Shown piece by piece: positions 1 to 8,733 of a DNA stretch of 64,000 nt. The notes under the pieces were generated by a model. The model was not told the DNA's origin and ran no database searches. It was given only the letters and a program-made list of their open reading frames with translations. Position 1 is the stretch's first letter; each line of letters begins with the position of its first letter. Source of the stretch: Nocardioides sp. L-11A (GTDB lineage: Bacteria; Actinomycetota; Actinomycetes; Propionibacteriales; Nocardioidaceae); NCBI GenBank assembly GCA_029961745.1, contig CP124680.1:1550001-1614000 (forward strand), in the 5' to 3' direction. The translations under genes and the position numbers were made by a program.

Positions 1-2
1 GC

Positions 3-1019
3 CCGATCAACCACTGCGGCGACTACGCCGACGGCGCCTTCCTCAAGAAGTGGCTGGCACCGATCCTGCGCAACCTGGCCGACACCCCGGAGCGGATGGC
101 GGAGCTCGACGTCAACGAGGGCGTCGTGCCCCTGATCGAGATGAGGTTCCCGCCGCCGGGCACGCTGCTGACGCCGGTCTTCCCCGCGCCGACCAACGCC
201 CGCACGTTCGTCATCCTGCGTCTGCTGGGCGTGCTCGCCGGTGTGATCGCCAAGGCGGTCGACGGCAAGATGCCCGCCGACCAGGAGACGATCCGCTACA
301 CCGGCGTCTACGGCGAGGATCTCGAGGGTCGCTCGTACCTCATGCGCGAGGTGCTCGGCGGCGGCTCCGGCGGCCGCTACTACGCCGACGGCGAGGACAC
401 CATCCACGTCGTCCCGGACTCGCGGAACCTCCCCACGGAGTTCACCGAGTCGCGCTTCCCGTTCGTGGTCGAGTCGCTCAGCCTCGCCGTCGACTCCGGC
501 GGCGCGGGCCAGTTCCGCGGTGGTCTGGGCTACGAGAAGCACATCCGGATGCTCAAGGACGCGAACTTCATGTCCATCGCGGACCGCTCGATCCTCGCCT
601 GCTGGGGCGTGAAGGGCGGCAAGGCGGGCAAGCCGTTCCAGGTCACCATCGACCCGGGCGGCCCCAACGAGCGCGAGGTCGACGCCCTGGCCGACGCCGA
701 GCCCGTGGTGGCCGGCGAGACGATCCGGATCCGCACCACCGGTGGCGGCGGGTGGGGCAACCCGCTCGAGCGCGACCCGGCGACCGTGGTCCGCGACGTC
801 GTGTGGCGCAAGGTCTCGGCCGAGGCGGCCCTGGCCGACTACGGCGTGGTCCTCACCGGCTCGCTCGACGACGACACCCTCGGGTACGACGCCGCCGCCA
901 CCGCCACGGAGCGGGCCGGGCGTCCGGCGCCGGCCGAGGACGACGCCTTCTTCGACCGGGGACCCGGCTACGGCGTCCTCGCCGGCGGCGCCGCCGCGGC
1001 CGCGGTGGACGTGCTCTGA
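3..1019 (+). CDS. Hydantoinase B/oxoprolinase family subunit (HyuB-like), 5' end cut by window
   Basis: The reading frame is open from the first bases, so this is the C-terminal 338 residues of a protein whose start lies outside the window; family members are usually 500-600 aa. The glycine-rich C-terminal stretch (SGGAGQFRGGLGYEKHI, later TTGGGGWGNPLERD) is typical of the HyuB/5-oxoprolinase B half. HyuA/HyuB pairs carry out ATP-dependent hydrolysis or carboxylation of cyclic amides such as hydantoins, 5-oxoproline and lactams, or carboxylation of ketones. The neighbouring ring-opening amidohydrolase and molybdenum hydroxylase suggest an N-heterocycle or a ureido intermediate as substrate, which is inference. 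The HyuA partner is not visible and presumably lies just upstream. The next gene starts 10 bp after the stop in the same direction. Confidence 0.85.
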   Translation, partial: PINHCGDYADGAFLKKWLAPILRNLADTPERMAELDVNEGVVPLIEMRFPPPGTLLTPVFPAPTNARTFVILRLLGVLAGVIAKAVDGKMPADQETIRYTGVYGEDLEGRSYLMREVLGGGSGGRYYADGEDTIHVVPDSRNLPTEFTESRFPFVVESLSLAVDSGGAGQFRGGLGYEKHIRMLKDANFMSIADRSILACWGVKGGKAGKPFQVTIDPGGPNEREVDALADAEPVVAGETIRIRTTGGGGWGNPLERDPATVVRDVVWRKVSAEAALADYGVVLTGSLDDDTLGYDAAATATERAGRPAPAEDDAFFDRGPGYGVLAGGAAAAAVDVL

Positions 1020-1029
1020 GGCTGGTGGC

Positions 1030-1773
1030 ATGAAGGTCGCGATCCTCGGGGGATCCGGCAAGACCGGCCGCGCCGTCGGCGCGGCCCTGGCCCAGGCGGG
1101 CGTGGCGACACGCCCCCTGGGCCGGGCCGCGTTCGACGACCTGCCGGCCGCCCTGGCCGGCGCGGACGCCGTGCACGTCATCGCCCCGAACCTGCATCCC
1201 GACGAGCCGTCGTACGTCGCCGCGGCGCTCTCCGCAGCGGCCGACGTCGGCGTCGGGCGGGTGAGCTACCACTCCGTGGCCTCGCCCTACGTGCCGGCGA
1301 TGCCGCATCACCTCGGCAAGGCCGTGTCGGAGGACCTGGTCCGCCGCTCCGGCCTCGCGTGGACCCTCCTGCAGCCCTGCGCCTACGTCCAGAACCTGCT
1401 GCCGGCCCTGCGCGCGGCCCGGTCGGCCGCCGGCGTGCTGGAGGTGCCCTACGCCGTCGGCACCCCGTTCGGGATGGTCGACCTGCAGGACGTCGCCGCC
1501 GCCACCGCGGCGGTGCTGACCGCCGACGGGCACGTCGGCGCGACCTACGAGCTCGGGGGACCGGCCCTGGTGAGCGTCGCCGACGTGGCCGCCGCGGCCG
1601 GGCTCACCGCGACGCGGGTGCCTGCCGAGGGCGACGTGCACCCCTGGCTGCAGGCGATGTTCGACTACTACGACGACCACGGGCTGCCCACCGGCGGCGT
1701 ACCGCTGCGCGCCCTGCTCGGTCGCACGCCTACGTCCGTGGAGCAGGTGCTCGCCCGCGATCTCGCGACCTGA
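1030..1773 (+). CDS. NAD(P)-binding NmrA/SDR-type protein
   Basis: The 247-aa protein begins MKVAILGGSGKTGRAVG, an N-terminal GxxGxxG nucleotide-binding loop on a Rossmann fold, and follows the NmrA-like/atypical short-chain dehydrogenase layout with an SYHSVASPYVP segment about residue 78 and a QPCAYVQNLLPAL segment about residue 117. Such proteins are either NAD(P)H-dependent reductases or NADP-sensing regulators, and nothing here decides between them. The ATG lies 10 bp after the hydantoinase-B stop, so the two genes are probably cotranscribed. A role in the same catabolic unit is plausible, but the substrate is unknown. Confidence 0.75.
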   Translation: MKVAILGGSGKTGRAVGAALAQAGVATRPLGRAAFDDLPAALAGADAVHVIAPNLHPDEPSYVAAALSAAADVGVGRVSYHSVASPYVPAMPHHLGKAVSEDLVRRSGLAWTLLQPCAYVQNLLPALRAARSAAGVLEVPYAVGTPFGMVDLQDVAAATAAVLTADGHVGATYELGGPALVSVADVAAAAGLTATRVPAEGDVHPWLQAMFDYYDDHGLPTGGVPLRALLGRTPTSVEQVLARDLAT

Positions 1774-1838
1774 GCCATCTCTGGCAGGTGTTGCCACCCT
1801 TCGCGCTCCGAGTTGGCTGATCTCCACGATGAACGGCG

Positions 1839-1858
1839 GTGATCCGGCTCACTAGGTT
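1839..1858 (+). promoter_or_regulatory. Carbamate kinase promoter with GTGA-tCCGGc-TCAC palindrome and leaderless -10
   Basis: The palindrome GTGATCCGGCTCAC (1839-1852) abuts a TAGGTT -10 box (1853-1858). Six bases later is the ATG of carbamate kinase, so the transcript should be leaderless. The palindrome sits where a regulator would contact the promoter. The same GTGAnCCGGnTCAC pattern recurs at 4039-4052 before the molybdenum hydroxylase genes. It resembles a CRP/GlxR-type GTGA-N6-TCAC site but could belong to a local regulator. Confidence 0.55.
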
Positions 1859-1864
1859 CGCTGC

Positions 1865-2800
1865 ATGAGGATCCTGCTGGCGCTCGGCGGCAACGCGATG
1901 ACGTCCCCGGACGGGAAGGCCCGTCCGGAGGACCAGATCGCGGCCGCGACCGAGGCGATGGAGGCCGTGGCCGATCTGGTCGCGGCCGGAGTCGACGTCG
2001 TGATCACCCACGGGAACGGCCCGCAGGTCGGCAACCTGCTCGTGAAGAACGAGATCGCCGCGCAGGTCGTGCCCCCGGTCCCGCTCGACTGGTGCGGGGC
2101 GCAGACCCAGGGCACCCTCGGCGACATCCTGATGAACGCGCTGGACGGCGCGCTCGCCGCCCGCGGTCTGACCCGGCCCACCGCGGCCCTGGTCACCCGG
2201 ACCCGGGTCGACGGTGCCGACCCGGCGTTCGCGAAGCCGAGCAAGCCGGTCGGGCGCTACCTGAGCGCCGACGAGGCGCGCACGATGATCGAGCACGGGG
2301 AGACCTGGGAGGACCGCGGCGAGCGCGGCTGGCGGCGGATGGTCGCCTCGCCCGAGCCGCTCGAGGTCCTCGACGCGCCGGCCGCCGTCGCGCTGGTCGA
2401 GGCCGGCTTCGTCGTGATCGCCAACGGCGGCGGCGGCATCCCGACCGTGCGCCGGGCCGACGGCTCGCTCGCGGGCGTCGAGGCGGTCATCGACAAGGAC
2501 CTGGGCGCTGCCCTGCTCGCCCAGGCGATCGAGGTCGATCTCCTCGTCATCGCCACCGACGTCGCGCACGCCGTGCTCGGCTTCGGGACTCCCGAGGCCG
2601 CCGACATCGGCCAGGTCACCCTCGACCAGATGCGGCAGTACGCCGCGGACGGCCACTTCGCCGGCGGCTCGATGGGGCCCAAGGTCGACGCGGTCTGCCG
2701 CTTCGTCGCCGAGTCCGGCAAGCGCGGCGTCATCACCGACCTCAGCAGCATCCTCGCGGCCGCCGACGGCCGCGCCGGAACGATCGTCACGCCCAACTGA
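1865..2800 (+). CDS. arcC: Carbamate kinase
   Basis: This 311-aa protein is a full-length carbamate kinase, an amino-acid-kinase-fold enzyme that interconverts carbamoyl phosphate + ADP with carbamate + ATP. Family signatures visible are the N-terminal LALGGNAM, the [14 protein letters not shown] segment (about residues 44-57), the [11 protein letters not shown] loop (about residues 180-190) and the C-terminal [14 protein letters not shown]. No arginine deiminase or ornithine carbamoyltransferase gene is near, so it probably does not belong to arginine fermentation. It sits 23 bp before a ring-opening amidohydrolase, as carbamate kinases do in purine/ureide-degradation clusters where a transcarbamylase releases carbamoyl phosphate. 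Its role in energy recovery from a ureido compound is inferred. The start is fixed by the leaderless promoter at 1853-1858. Confidence 0.93.
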   Translation: MRILLALGGNAMTSPDGKARPEDQIAAATEAMEAVADLVAAGVDVVITHGNGPQVGNLLVKNEIAAQVVPPVPLDWCGAQTQGTLGDILMNALDGALAARGLTRPTAALVTRTRVDGADPAFAKPSKPVGRYLSADEARTMIEHGETWEDRGERGWRRMVASPEPLEVLDAPAAVALVEAGFVVIANGGGGIPTVRRADGSLAGVEAVIDKDLGAALLAQAIEVDLLVIATDVAHAVLGFGTPEAADIGQVTLDQMRQYAADGHFAGGSMGPKVDAVCRFVAESGKRGVITDLSSILAAADGRAGTIVTPN

Positions 2801-2823
2801 AGAACCCGAAAGGAAGCTTGACC

Positions 2824-3930
2824 ATGCCTTCTGCCATCGAGGTCCGCAAGGTCCCGATCCACTCCGTCGCCGACGCCTCCGAGCTGGCCAAGCTCATCGA
2901 CGAGGGTGTCTTCAAGGCCGACCGCGTCATCGCGATCATCGGCAAGACCGAGGGCAACGGCGGGGTGAACGACTACACCCGGATCATCGCCGACCGCGCC
3001 TTCCGCGAGGTGCTCGTCGAGAAGGGTGCCCCGGCCGACCAGGTCAAGCAGGTCCCGATCGTCTGGTCGGGCGGCACCGACGGCGTGATCAGCCCCCACG
3101 CCACCATCTTCGCCACGACCGACGTCGCCGAGGACGACCCGAGCCGCGAGGAGCAGCGCCTCACCGTCGGCTTCGCGATGAGCGAGCCGATCCTGCCCGA
3201 GGAGATCGGGTACGTCGCGATGATCGAGAAGGTCGCCGCCGGCGTGAAGGTCGCCATGGAGCGTGCCGGCATCACCGACCCGGCCGACGTGCACTACGTG
3301 CAGACCAAGACCCCGCTGCTCACGATCCACACCATCCGCGACGCGCACAGCCGCGGCAAGCAGGTCTGGACCGAGCACACCCACGAGTCGATGGACCTGT
3401 CCAACGGCGTCACCGGCCTCGGCATCGCCGTCGCCCTCGGCGAGATCGAGATGCCGACCGACGCCGACGTCATGAACAACCGCGACCTCTACTCCTCGGT
3501 CGCTTCCTGCTCCTCGGGTGTCGAGCTCGACGTGGCGCAGATCGTCGTGGTCGGCAACGCCAAGGGCGTCGGCGGTCGCTACCGCATCGGCCACTCGGTG
3601 ATGAACGACGCCCTCGACCAGGACGGCATCTGGAACGCCATCAAGGACGCCGGCCTCGACCTGCCCGAGCGCCCGCGCACCGCCGACCTCGACGGCAAGC
3701 TGGTCAACGTCTTCCTCAAGTGCGAGGCGTCGCAGAACGGCGAGGTCCGGGGCCGTCGCAACGCGATGCTCGACGACTCCGACGTGCACTGGCACCGCCA
3801 GATCAAGTCGTGTGTCGGTGGTGTCACCGCCGCGGTGACCGGCGACCCGGCCGTCTTCGTCTCGGTCTCGGCCGCCCACCAGGGCCCCGAGGGCGGCGGC
3901 CCCGTCGCCGCGATCGTCGACCTGGGCTGA
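2824..3930 (+). CDS. Ring-opening amidohydrolase (barbiturase / cyanuric acid amidohydrolase family)
   Basis: The 368-aa protein matches the length and internal threefold pattern of the AtzD/barbiturase family. These enzymes hydrolyse one amide bond of cyanuric acid or barbiturate using Ser-Lys pairs, one per repeat. The Ser-containing segments are [11 protein letters not shown] (about residue 82), [13 protein letters not shown] (about residue 225) and [14 protein letters not shown] (near the C terminus). Lysines occur in [19 protein letters not shown] and RQIKSCVGG. Barbiturase makes ureidomalonate in the oxidative pyrimidine pathway; cyanuric acid hydrolase makes carboxybiuret. The molybdenum hydroxylase operon just downstream could supply barbiturate from uracil, so I favour barbiturase, but sequence alone does not separate the two. 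An AAAGGAAG ribosome site lies 9 bp before the ATG; the gene follows arcC by 23 bp. Confidence 0.85.
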   Translation: MPSAIEVRKVPIHSVADASELAKLIDEGVFKADRVIAIIGKTEGNGGVNDYTRIIADRAFREVLVEKGAPADQVKQVPIVWSGGTDGVISPHATIFATTDVAEDDPSREEQRLTVGFAMSEPILPEEIGYVAMIEKVAAGVKVAMERAGITDPADVHYVQTKTPLLTIHTIRDAHSRGKQVWTEHTHESMDLSNGVTGLGIAVALGEIEMPTDADVMNNRDLYSSVASCSSGVELDVAQIVVVGNAKGVGGRYRIGHSVMNDALDQDGIWNAIKDAGLDLPERPRTADLDGKLVNVFLKCEASQNGEVRGRRNAMLDDSDVHWHRQIKSCVGGVTAAVTGDPAVFVSVSAAHQGPEGGGPVAAIVDLG

Positions 3931-3949
3931 CGCCTGCGGGTCGGGCCAC

Positions 3950-3994
3950 TGTGCTGCGCTCGGCACTCACCTGGTGAGTGCTGAGCGCAGCACA
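3950..3994. repeat. 22-bp near-perfect inverted repeat (hairpin) between catabolic operons
   Basis: Two 22-nt arms (3950-3971 and 3973-3994) are complementary at 21 of 22 positions around a single central base. The outer half is built on TGTGCTGCGCTC and the inner half on GCACTCACC. It lies 19 bp after the ring-opening amidohydrolase stop. It may be a terminator for that operon (there is no T tract after it), a cruciform or a large operator. Confidence 0.8.
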
Positions 3995-4034
3995 ACGCAT
4001 TTCGGGCACCAACCCCGCGCCAACCACCCCTCCC

Positions 4035-4066
4035 TAGCGTGAGCCGGGTCACAGGTCCCTCACGCT
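4035..4066 (+). promoter_or_regulatory. Promoter and palindromes before the molybdenum hydroxylase operon
   Basis: A TAGCGT -10 candidate (4035-4040) overlaps the palindrome GTGAGCCGGGTCAC (4039-4052), the same GTGAnCCGGnTCAC core as before carbamate kinase. A second inverted repeat, AGCGTGAG (4036-4043) with CTCACGCT (4059-4066), encloses it. Binding here would cover the -10 and start point, which suits a repressor. An AAGGGAGAG ribosome site follows just before the ATG at 4079. Confidence 0.5.
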
Positions 4067-4078
4067 CAAGGGAGAGTC

Positions 4079-4564
4079 ATGACCCGGATCAACCTCACCG
4101 TCGACGGCCAGCGGGTCGCCGACGACGTCGAACCCCGGATGCTGCTGGTGCAGTACCTGCGGGAGAAGCTCGGGAAGACCGGCACCGTCGTCGGCTGCGA
4201 CACCAGCAACTGCGGCGCGTGCACCGTCCACCTCGACGGCAGGAGTGTGAAGTCCTGCAACGTGCTGGCCGTCCAGGCCGACGGCGGTGAGGTCACCACC
4301 ATCGAGGGCCTGGCCGGTGAGGACGGTCAGCTGCACCCCGTGCAGGAGGCCTTCCGCGAGTGTCACGGCCTGCAGTGCGGCTACTGCACCCCCGGGATGA
4401 TCATGCAGACCGTCGACCTGCTCGCCGAGAACCCCAGCCCGTCGGAGGAGGCGATCCGGCTCGGCCTCGAGGGCAACCTGTGCCGCTGCACGGGCTACCA
4501 CAACATCGTGCGCGCGGTGCAGCACGCCGCGGGTACGACGAGCGAGAGCGGGGCGTCGGCATGA
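4079..4564 (+). CDS. [2Fe-2S] small subunit of xanthine dehydrogenase-family molybdenum hydroxylase (CoxS-like)
   Basis: This 161-aa protein is the electron-transfer subunit carrying two [2Fe-2S] clusters. The N-terminal plant-ferredoxin-type cluster is bound by Cys40, Cys45, Cys48 and Cys60, and the C-terminal helical cluster by Cys100, Cys103, Cys135 and Cys137 (CGYC and CRC motifs). It passes electrons from the molybdenum cofactor in the large subunit to FAD in the medium subunit. It is the first gene of a small-large-medium-CoxG operon, and its stop overlaps the large-subunit start (ATGA). No Tat signal is present, as expected for a cytoplasmic enzyme. Confidence 0.95.
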   Translation: MTRINLTVDGQRVADDVEPRMLLVQYLREKLGKTGTVVGCDTSNCGACTVHLDGRSVKSCNVLAVQADGGEVTTIEGLAGEDGQLHPVQEAFRECHGLQCGYCTPGMIMQTVDLLAENPSPSEEAIRLGLEGNLCRCTGYHNIVRAVQHAAGTTSESGASA

Positions 4565-7017
4565 CCGCCACCCAGGAGCCCGCCGCCGGCGCCGAGATCG
4601 GCCGCGACCGGCGCCGCAAGGAGGACCAGCGCCTGATCACCGGCCGCACGCGGTGGACCGACAACATCACGCTGCCCGGGATGCTGCACCTGGCGATGGT
4701 GCGCAGCCCGTTCCCGCACGCGCGGATCACCGGCATCGACACCGAGGCGGCGAAGCAGAGCCCCAACGTGGTCGCCGTCCTCACCGGCGCCGACCTCGGC
4801 GAGAGCCAGGGCGCGTGCATCAACGCCTGGCCCGTCGTCCCCGACCAGGTCACGCCGGCCCACCTGCCGATGCCGGTCGACCGGGTCGCCTTCGCCGGCG
4901 AGACCGTCGCCGTCGTGGTGGCCCGCAGCGCCGCTGAGGCGCGCGACGCCGCCGAGCTGGTCGAGGTCGACTACGAGGAGCTCCCGGCTGCACTCGACCT
5001 CAAGGACGCCGCGGCCGCCCACGAGAGCGGTGGCGCGATCGCCCATCCTGACCTCGGCACCAACGTCAGCGCCGTGTGGCGCTTCGACTCGGCCGAGGCC
5101 GGCACCGGCGGCGACGTCGAGGAGGCCATCGCCGAGGCCCGCGAGAACGGCATCGTGATCGAGCGGGAGTACCGCCAGCAGCGGCTGATCCCGGCGTTCA
5201 TGGAGCCGCGCAGCACCGTGGTCGACCCGACCGGCGAGCAGATCACCGTGTGGTCGGCGACCCAGGTGCCCCACATCCTGCGCTTCGCGATCGCGGCCAC
5301 GACCGGCGTACCCGAGTCGAAGATCCGGGTCATCGCCCCCGACGTGGGCGGCGGCTTCGGCGGCAAGCTGCAGCAGACGCCGGAGGAGATGATCACCTTC
5401 GCGGTGGCGCGCCGGCTCGGCAAGCCGGTCAAGTTCACCGAGACCCGCAGCGAGTCGCTGCTCACCGCCCACCACGGCCGCGACCAGTGGCAGCGGCTCA
5501 CCCTCGCCGCCACCAAGGACGGCCGGGTCACCGGGCTCAAGGTGGACCTGCTCGCCGACCTCGGTGCCTATGTCGCCATCGTCGGTGGTGGCGTCCCGGT
5601 GCTCGGGGCGTTCATGTTCAACGCGATCTACAAGTTCCCCGCCTACCAGTTCCAGACCACGAACGTGCTCACCAACAAGACCTGGACCGACGCCTACCGC
5701 GGCGCCGGCCGGCCCGAGGCGACCTTCGCGATCGAGCGGCTGATGGACGAGCTCGCCCACGAGCTGGGCAGGGACCCGCTCGAGGTCCGCGAGCTGAACT
5801 GGATCAAGCACGAGGAGTTCCCGTTCACCACGGTGGCCGGCCTCGAGTACGACTCCGGCAACTACGAGGCCGCCACCGCGCGGGCCAAGGAGATGTTCTC
5901 CTACGACGCCCTGCGCGCCGAGCAGGCCGAGCGGCGGGAGCGGGGCGACAAGGTCCAGCTCGGCCTCGGCGTCTCCACCTTCACCGAGATGTGTGGCCTC
6001 GCGCCCTCCCGGGTGCTGGGCAGCCTCAACTACGGCGCGGGCGGCTGGGAGCACGCCGAGGTGCGGATGCTGGCCACCGGCAAGGTCGAGGTCGTCACCG
6101 GCGCCTCCGCCCACGGTCAGGGGCACGAGACGGCGTTCAGCCAGATCGTGGCCGACCGCCTCGGCGTACCGTTCGAGGACGTCGAGGTCCTGCACGGCGA
6201 CACCCAGATCTCCCACAAGGGCCTGGACACCTATGGGTCCCGCAGCCTGGTCGTCGGCGGCGAGGCCCTGGTGCGGGCCGCCGACAAGGTGATCGAGAAG
6301 GCCCGGCCGATCGCGGCCCACCTGCTCGAGGCCTCCGTCGACGACCTCGAGTTCAGCGCCGGCCGGTTCGCCGTCAAGGGGACCGACCAGGGGATGGCGA
6401 TCACCGAGATCGCGACCGCCGTCTTCGCCGCGCACAACCTCCCGGACGGGGTCGAGCCGTCGCTCGACTCCGAGGCGACCTTCGACCCGGTGAACTTCAA
6501 CTACCCCCACGGGACCCACCTGTGCGCGGTGGAGGTCGACACCGAGACCGGGCAGGTCACGATGCGCAGCTATGCCTGCTGCGACGACATCGGCAACGTG
6601 ATCAACCCGCTCATCGTGTCCGGCCAGGTCCACGGCGGCCTGGTCCAGGGGATCGCGCAGGCCCTGTGGGAGGAGGCGGTCTACGACGACAATGGGACCC
6701 TGGTCACCGGCTCGTTCGTCGACTACCTGCTGCCCACCGCGGCCGACACCATCTCCTTCGACCTCGACCACACCACGTCGCCGGCGACCACCAACTCGCT
6801 CGGCACCAAGGGGGTCGGCGAGGCCGGGACCATCGCGTCCACCCCGGCGGTCGTCAACGCGGTCGTCGACGCGCTGCGCCCGTACGGCGTCCACGACGTC
6901 GCGATGCCCTGTACGCCGGAGCGGGTCTGGCGCGCCATCAACAGCGGCGGGTCCGGCGGCGAGACCACCGAGGCCGCCGCACCCCACTTCGACGAGTCGG
7001 AAGGAGCAGCCCAGTGA
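4561..7017 (+). CDS. Molybdenum-binding large subunit, xanthine dehydrogenase family (form II CoxL-like)
   Basis: The 818-aa protein is the catalytic subunit holding the molybdopterin-cytosine-dinucleotide cofactor. Visible motifs are VGGGFGGK from residue 262, AYRGAGR at residue 378 in the active-site loop, and GVGEAGT with the presumed catalytic glutamate at residue 754. True aerobic CO dehydrogenase has a cysteine in the AYxCSFR loop; here the loop is AYRGAGR, so this is a form II, xanthine-dehydrogenase-like hydroxylase and CO is not the expected substrate. Hydroxylation of an N-heterocycle is likely. With the ring-opening amidohydrolase alongside, a uracil/thymine dehydrogenase role giving barbiturate is the best hypothesis. 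The start overlaps the upstream stop by ATGA and the end overlaps the next gene by GTGA, indicating translational coupling. Confidence 0.93.
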   Translation: MTATQEPAAGAEIGRDRRRKEDQRLITGRTRWTDNITLPGMLHLAMVRSPFPHARITGIDTEAAKQSPNVVAVLTGADLGESQGACINAWPVVPDQVTPAHLPMPVDRVAFAGETVAVVVARSAAEARDAAELVEVDYEELPAALDLKDAAAAHESGGAIAHPDLGTNVSAVWRFDSAEAGTGGDVEEAIAEARENGIVIEREYRQQRLIPAFMEPRSTVVDPTGEQITVWSATQVPHILRFAIAATTGVPESKIRVIAPDVGGGFGGKLQQTPEEMITFAVARRLGKPVKFTETRSESLLTAHHGRDQWQRLTLAATKDGRVTGLKVDLLADLGAYVAIVGGGVPVLGAFMFNAIYKFPAYQFQTTNVLTNKTWTDAYRGAGRPEATFAIERLMDELAHELGRDPLEVRELNWIKHEEFPFTTVAGLEYDSGNYEAATARAKEMFSYDALRAEQAERRERGDKVQLGLGVSTFTEMCGLAPSRVLGSLNYGAGGWEHAEVRMLATGKVEVVTGASAHGQGHETAFSQIVADRLGVPFEDVEVLHGDTQISHKGLDTYGSRSLVVGGEALVRAADKVIEKARPIAAHLLEASVDDLEFSAGRFAVKGTDQGMAITEIATAVFAAHNLPDGVEPSLDSEATFDPVNFNYPHGTHLCAVEVDTETGQVTMRSYACCDDIGNVINPLIVSGQVHGGLVQGIAQALWEEAVYDDNGTLVTGSFVDYLLPTAADTISFDLDHTTSPATTNSLGTKGVGEAGTIASTPAVVNAVVDALRPYGVHDVAMPCTPERVWRAINSGGSGGETTEAAAPHFDESEGAAQ

Positions 7018-7871
7018 TCCCCGCAGCCTTCGAGTACGTCGCCCCGACCTCGGTCGAGGAGGCGCTGGCCGCCCTGGCCGAGCACGGTGACGACGCCAAG
7101 ATCATCGCCGGCGGCCAGAGCCTCCTGCCGGTGCTCCGGATGCGCCTGAACGCGCCGGAGTGGGTGATCGACCTCGGCCGGATCCCGGCGCTGCGCGGCG
7201 TGCGCGACGGGGGAGACCACCTCGCCATCGGCGCGATGACGACGCACCACGACGTCGGCCAGGATCCGCTGGTCCACGAGCACGCGCTGCTGATCAGCAA
7301 GGCGATCACCCATCTCGCCGACGCCCAGGTGCGCCACCGCGGCACCTTCGGCGGCGCGCTCGCCCACGCCGACCCGGCCGGCGACCTCGGCGCGCCGACG
7401 CTCGCCCTCGACGCGACCTTCGTCGTCCAGGGACCGGGCGGCACCCGCGAGATCCCCGCCGCCGACTTCTTCGTCGACCTCTTCGAGACGGCGATCTCCG
7501 ACGACGAGATCCTCACCGAGGTCCGGGTCCCGAAGTACGGCGGGTGGGGGGCGGCGTACGAGAAGTTCGTCCGGATCGCCCACCAGTGGCCGATCGTCGC
7601 GGTCGCCGCGAGCGTGCGGCTCGACGGCGACACCATCGCCGAGGCGCGGATCGGGTTGACCAACATGGGCTCCACGCCGGTCCGGGCCCGGGCCACCGAG
7701 CAGATGCTGGCCGGCCAGCCCGCGACCGCGGAGGGCGTGGCGGCCGCCGCCGCGTTGGCCGCCGACGGCACCAGCCCGCCGAGCGACCTCAACGGCGACG
7801 CCGACTACCGTCGGCACCTCGCGACGGTGCTGACCCGACGGGCCGTGCTCGCGGCCGCGGGGAGGGGCTGA
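7014..7871 (+). CDS. FAD-binding medium subunit of the molybdenum hydroxylase (CoxM-like)
   Basis: The 285-aa protein starts at a GTG that overlaps the large-subunit stop (GTGA), with AAGGAG 7 bp upstream. It contains the FAD-binding PCMH/FAD_binding_5 domain: IIAGGQSLLPVLRMR (about residues 28-42) contacts the pyrophosphate and TFGGALAHADPAGD (about residues 110-123) is the second FAD signature, followed by a CO-dehydrogenase flavoprotein C-terminal domain. It takes electrons from the iron-sulfur subunit and hands them to an external acceptor. The order small-large-medium followed by CoxG is found in many actinobacterial form II operons. Confidence 0.93.
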   Translation: MIPAAFEYVAPTSVEEALAALAEHGDDAKIIAGGQSLLPVLRMRLNAPEWVIDLGRIPALRGVRDGGDHLAIGAMTTHHDVGQDPLVHEHALLISKAITHLADAQVRHRGTFGGALAHADPAGDLGAPTLALDATFVVQGPGGTREIPAADFFVDLFETAISDDEILTEVRVPKYGGWGAAYEKFVRIAHQWPIVAVAASVRLDGDTIAEARIGLTNMGSTPVRARATEQMLAGQPATAEGVAAAAALAADGTSPPSDLNGDADYRRHLATVLTRRAVLAAAGRG

Positions 7872-7873
7872 CC

Positions 7874-8587
7874 TTGGACCTCAGCCACTCGTTCACCGTC
7901 CCCACGTCGCTCGACGCGACCTGGGCGCACTTCCAGGACATCGGCGGCCTCGCCGAGTGCTTCCCGGGGGCCCAGGTCACGTCCGTCGGCGAGGACGAGG
8001 ACGGTGCGCCGACCTTCGAGGGGACCTGCAAGGTCAAGCTCGGCCCGATCGCGCTCGTGTACGCCGGCTCCGGCAAGTTCGTCGAGCGCGACGAGGCCGC
8101 GCACCGCTTCGTCGTCGACGCGAAGGGGCGCGACAAGCGGGGCAACGGCACGGCGGGCGCCAAGGTCACCGTGACCATGGCGGCGGCCGGCTCCGACGGA
8201 GCGGCCGCCACCCAGGTCGATGTCGTCACCGACCTCGCCATCACCGGCAAGCCCGCCCAGTTCGGCCGCGGCGTGATGCAGGACGTCTCCGACAAGCTGC
8301 TCGGACAGTTCGTCTCCTGTCTCGAGCAGCGACTCGCGGCGCCTGCTGCTCCCGAGGCTCCGGTTCAACTACCGAATTCGTCGTCGGAGGCGCCGGTCGA
8401 CGACAATTCCGGTAGTGACGCCGCGAGCCCGGCGGCTCCGCGCCCGGCGGCTCCGCGTCAGGAGGACGACGCGCTCGACCTCGGCTCCGCCGTGCTGCCG
8501 GTGCTGCTGAAGAGCTACGGCAAGCAGATCGGCGCCGCGCTCGGCGTCCTCCTGGTCATCGTGCTGCTGCGGAGGCGCCGCCGCTGA
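7874..8587 (+). CDS. CoxG-like SRPBCC protein with C-terminal membrane anchor
   Basis: The chosen TTG start (237 aa) is 2 bp after the medium-subunit stop, with GGGGAGGGG upstream; no better start lies near. Residues 1-150 form a CoxG/SRPBCC domain with the pattern SFTVPTSLDATWAHFQD and CKVKLGPIALVYAGSGKF. A Pro/Ala-rich linker (about residues 155-200) leads to a single transmembrane helix near residues 214-232, ending in a basic RRRRR tail. CoxG proteins are known to recruit CO dehydrogenase-family enzymes to the membrane, probably for quinone access. By analogy this one would couple the upstream hydroxylase to the respiratory chain. Confidence 0.88.
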   Translation: MDLSHSFTVPTSLDATWAHFQDIGGLAECFPGAQVTSVGEDEDGAPTFEGTCKVKLGPIALVYAGSGKFVERDEAAHRFVVDAKGRDKRGNGTAGAKVTVTMAAAGSDGAAATQVDVVTDLAITGKPAQFGRGVMQDVSDKLLGQFVSCLEQRLAAPAAPEAPVQLPNSSSEAPVDDNSGSDAASPAAPRPAAPRQEDDALDLGSAVLPVLLKSYGKQIGAALGVLLVIVLLRRRRR

Positions 8588-8600
8588 GGCTCAGCGGACT

Positions 8601-8713
8601 GCTGTAACACGCCGTCCACCCGACTACCCGCCACTTATCGGCGAAAATGGAGCTCAGAACGCCGTTTCGGCGCCGAGAACCGCCGGGTAGTGCGGTGGAC
8701 AGCGTGTTACAGC
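8601..8713. repeat. Long imperfect inverted repeat with internal hairpin (MITE-like intergenic element)
   Basis: A 30-nt arm (8601-8630, beginning GCTGTAACACGC) pairs with 8684-8713 (ending GCGTGTTACAGC) at 27 of 30 positions. The 53-nt interior holds a perfect CGCCG-TTT-CGGCG hairpin (8660-8672). It lies between convergent genes (CoxG-like plus, TPR protein minus), so it may act as a two-way terminator. The size of the arms is more than a terminator needs and suggests a mobile or repeated palindromic element. Confidence 0.75.
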
Positions 8714-8733
8714 GATCGATCGCCGGCGGCCGG

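Noticed and set aside
2257..3966. 569-codon minus-strand frame opposite the ring-opening amidohydrolase
   Set aside because: Val/Asp/His-rich antisense translation with no family match; the plus-strand gene is clear.
4495..6987. 830-codon open frame on the minus strand across the molybdenum hydroxylase large subunit
   Set aside because: It is an antisense shadow of a high-GC gene: no known domain, a biased residue mix (Asp, Arg, Gly, Leu, Val), and the plus-strand protein has all family motifs.
4561..7017. True aerobic CO dehydrogenase large subunit
   Set aside because: The active-site loop is AYRGAGR, lacking the cysteine of AYxCSFR, so CO oxidation is not supported.
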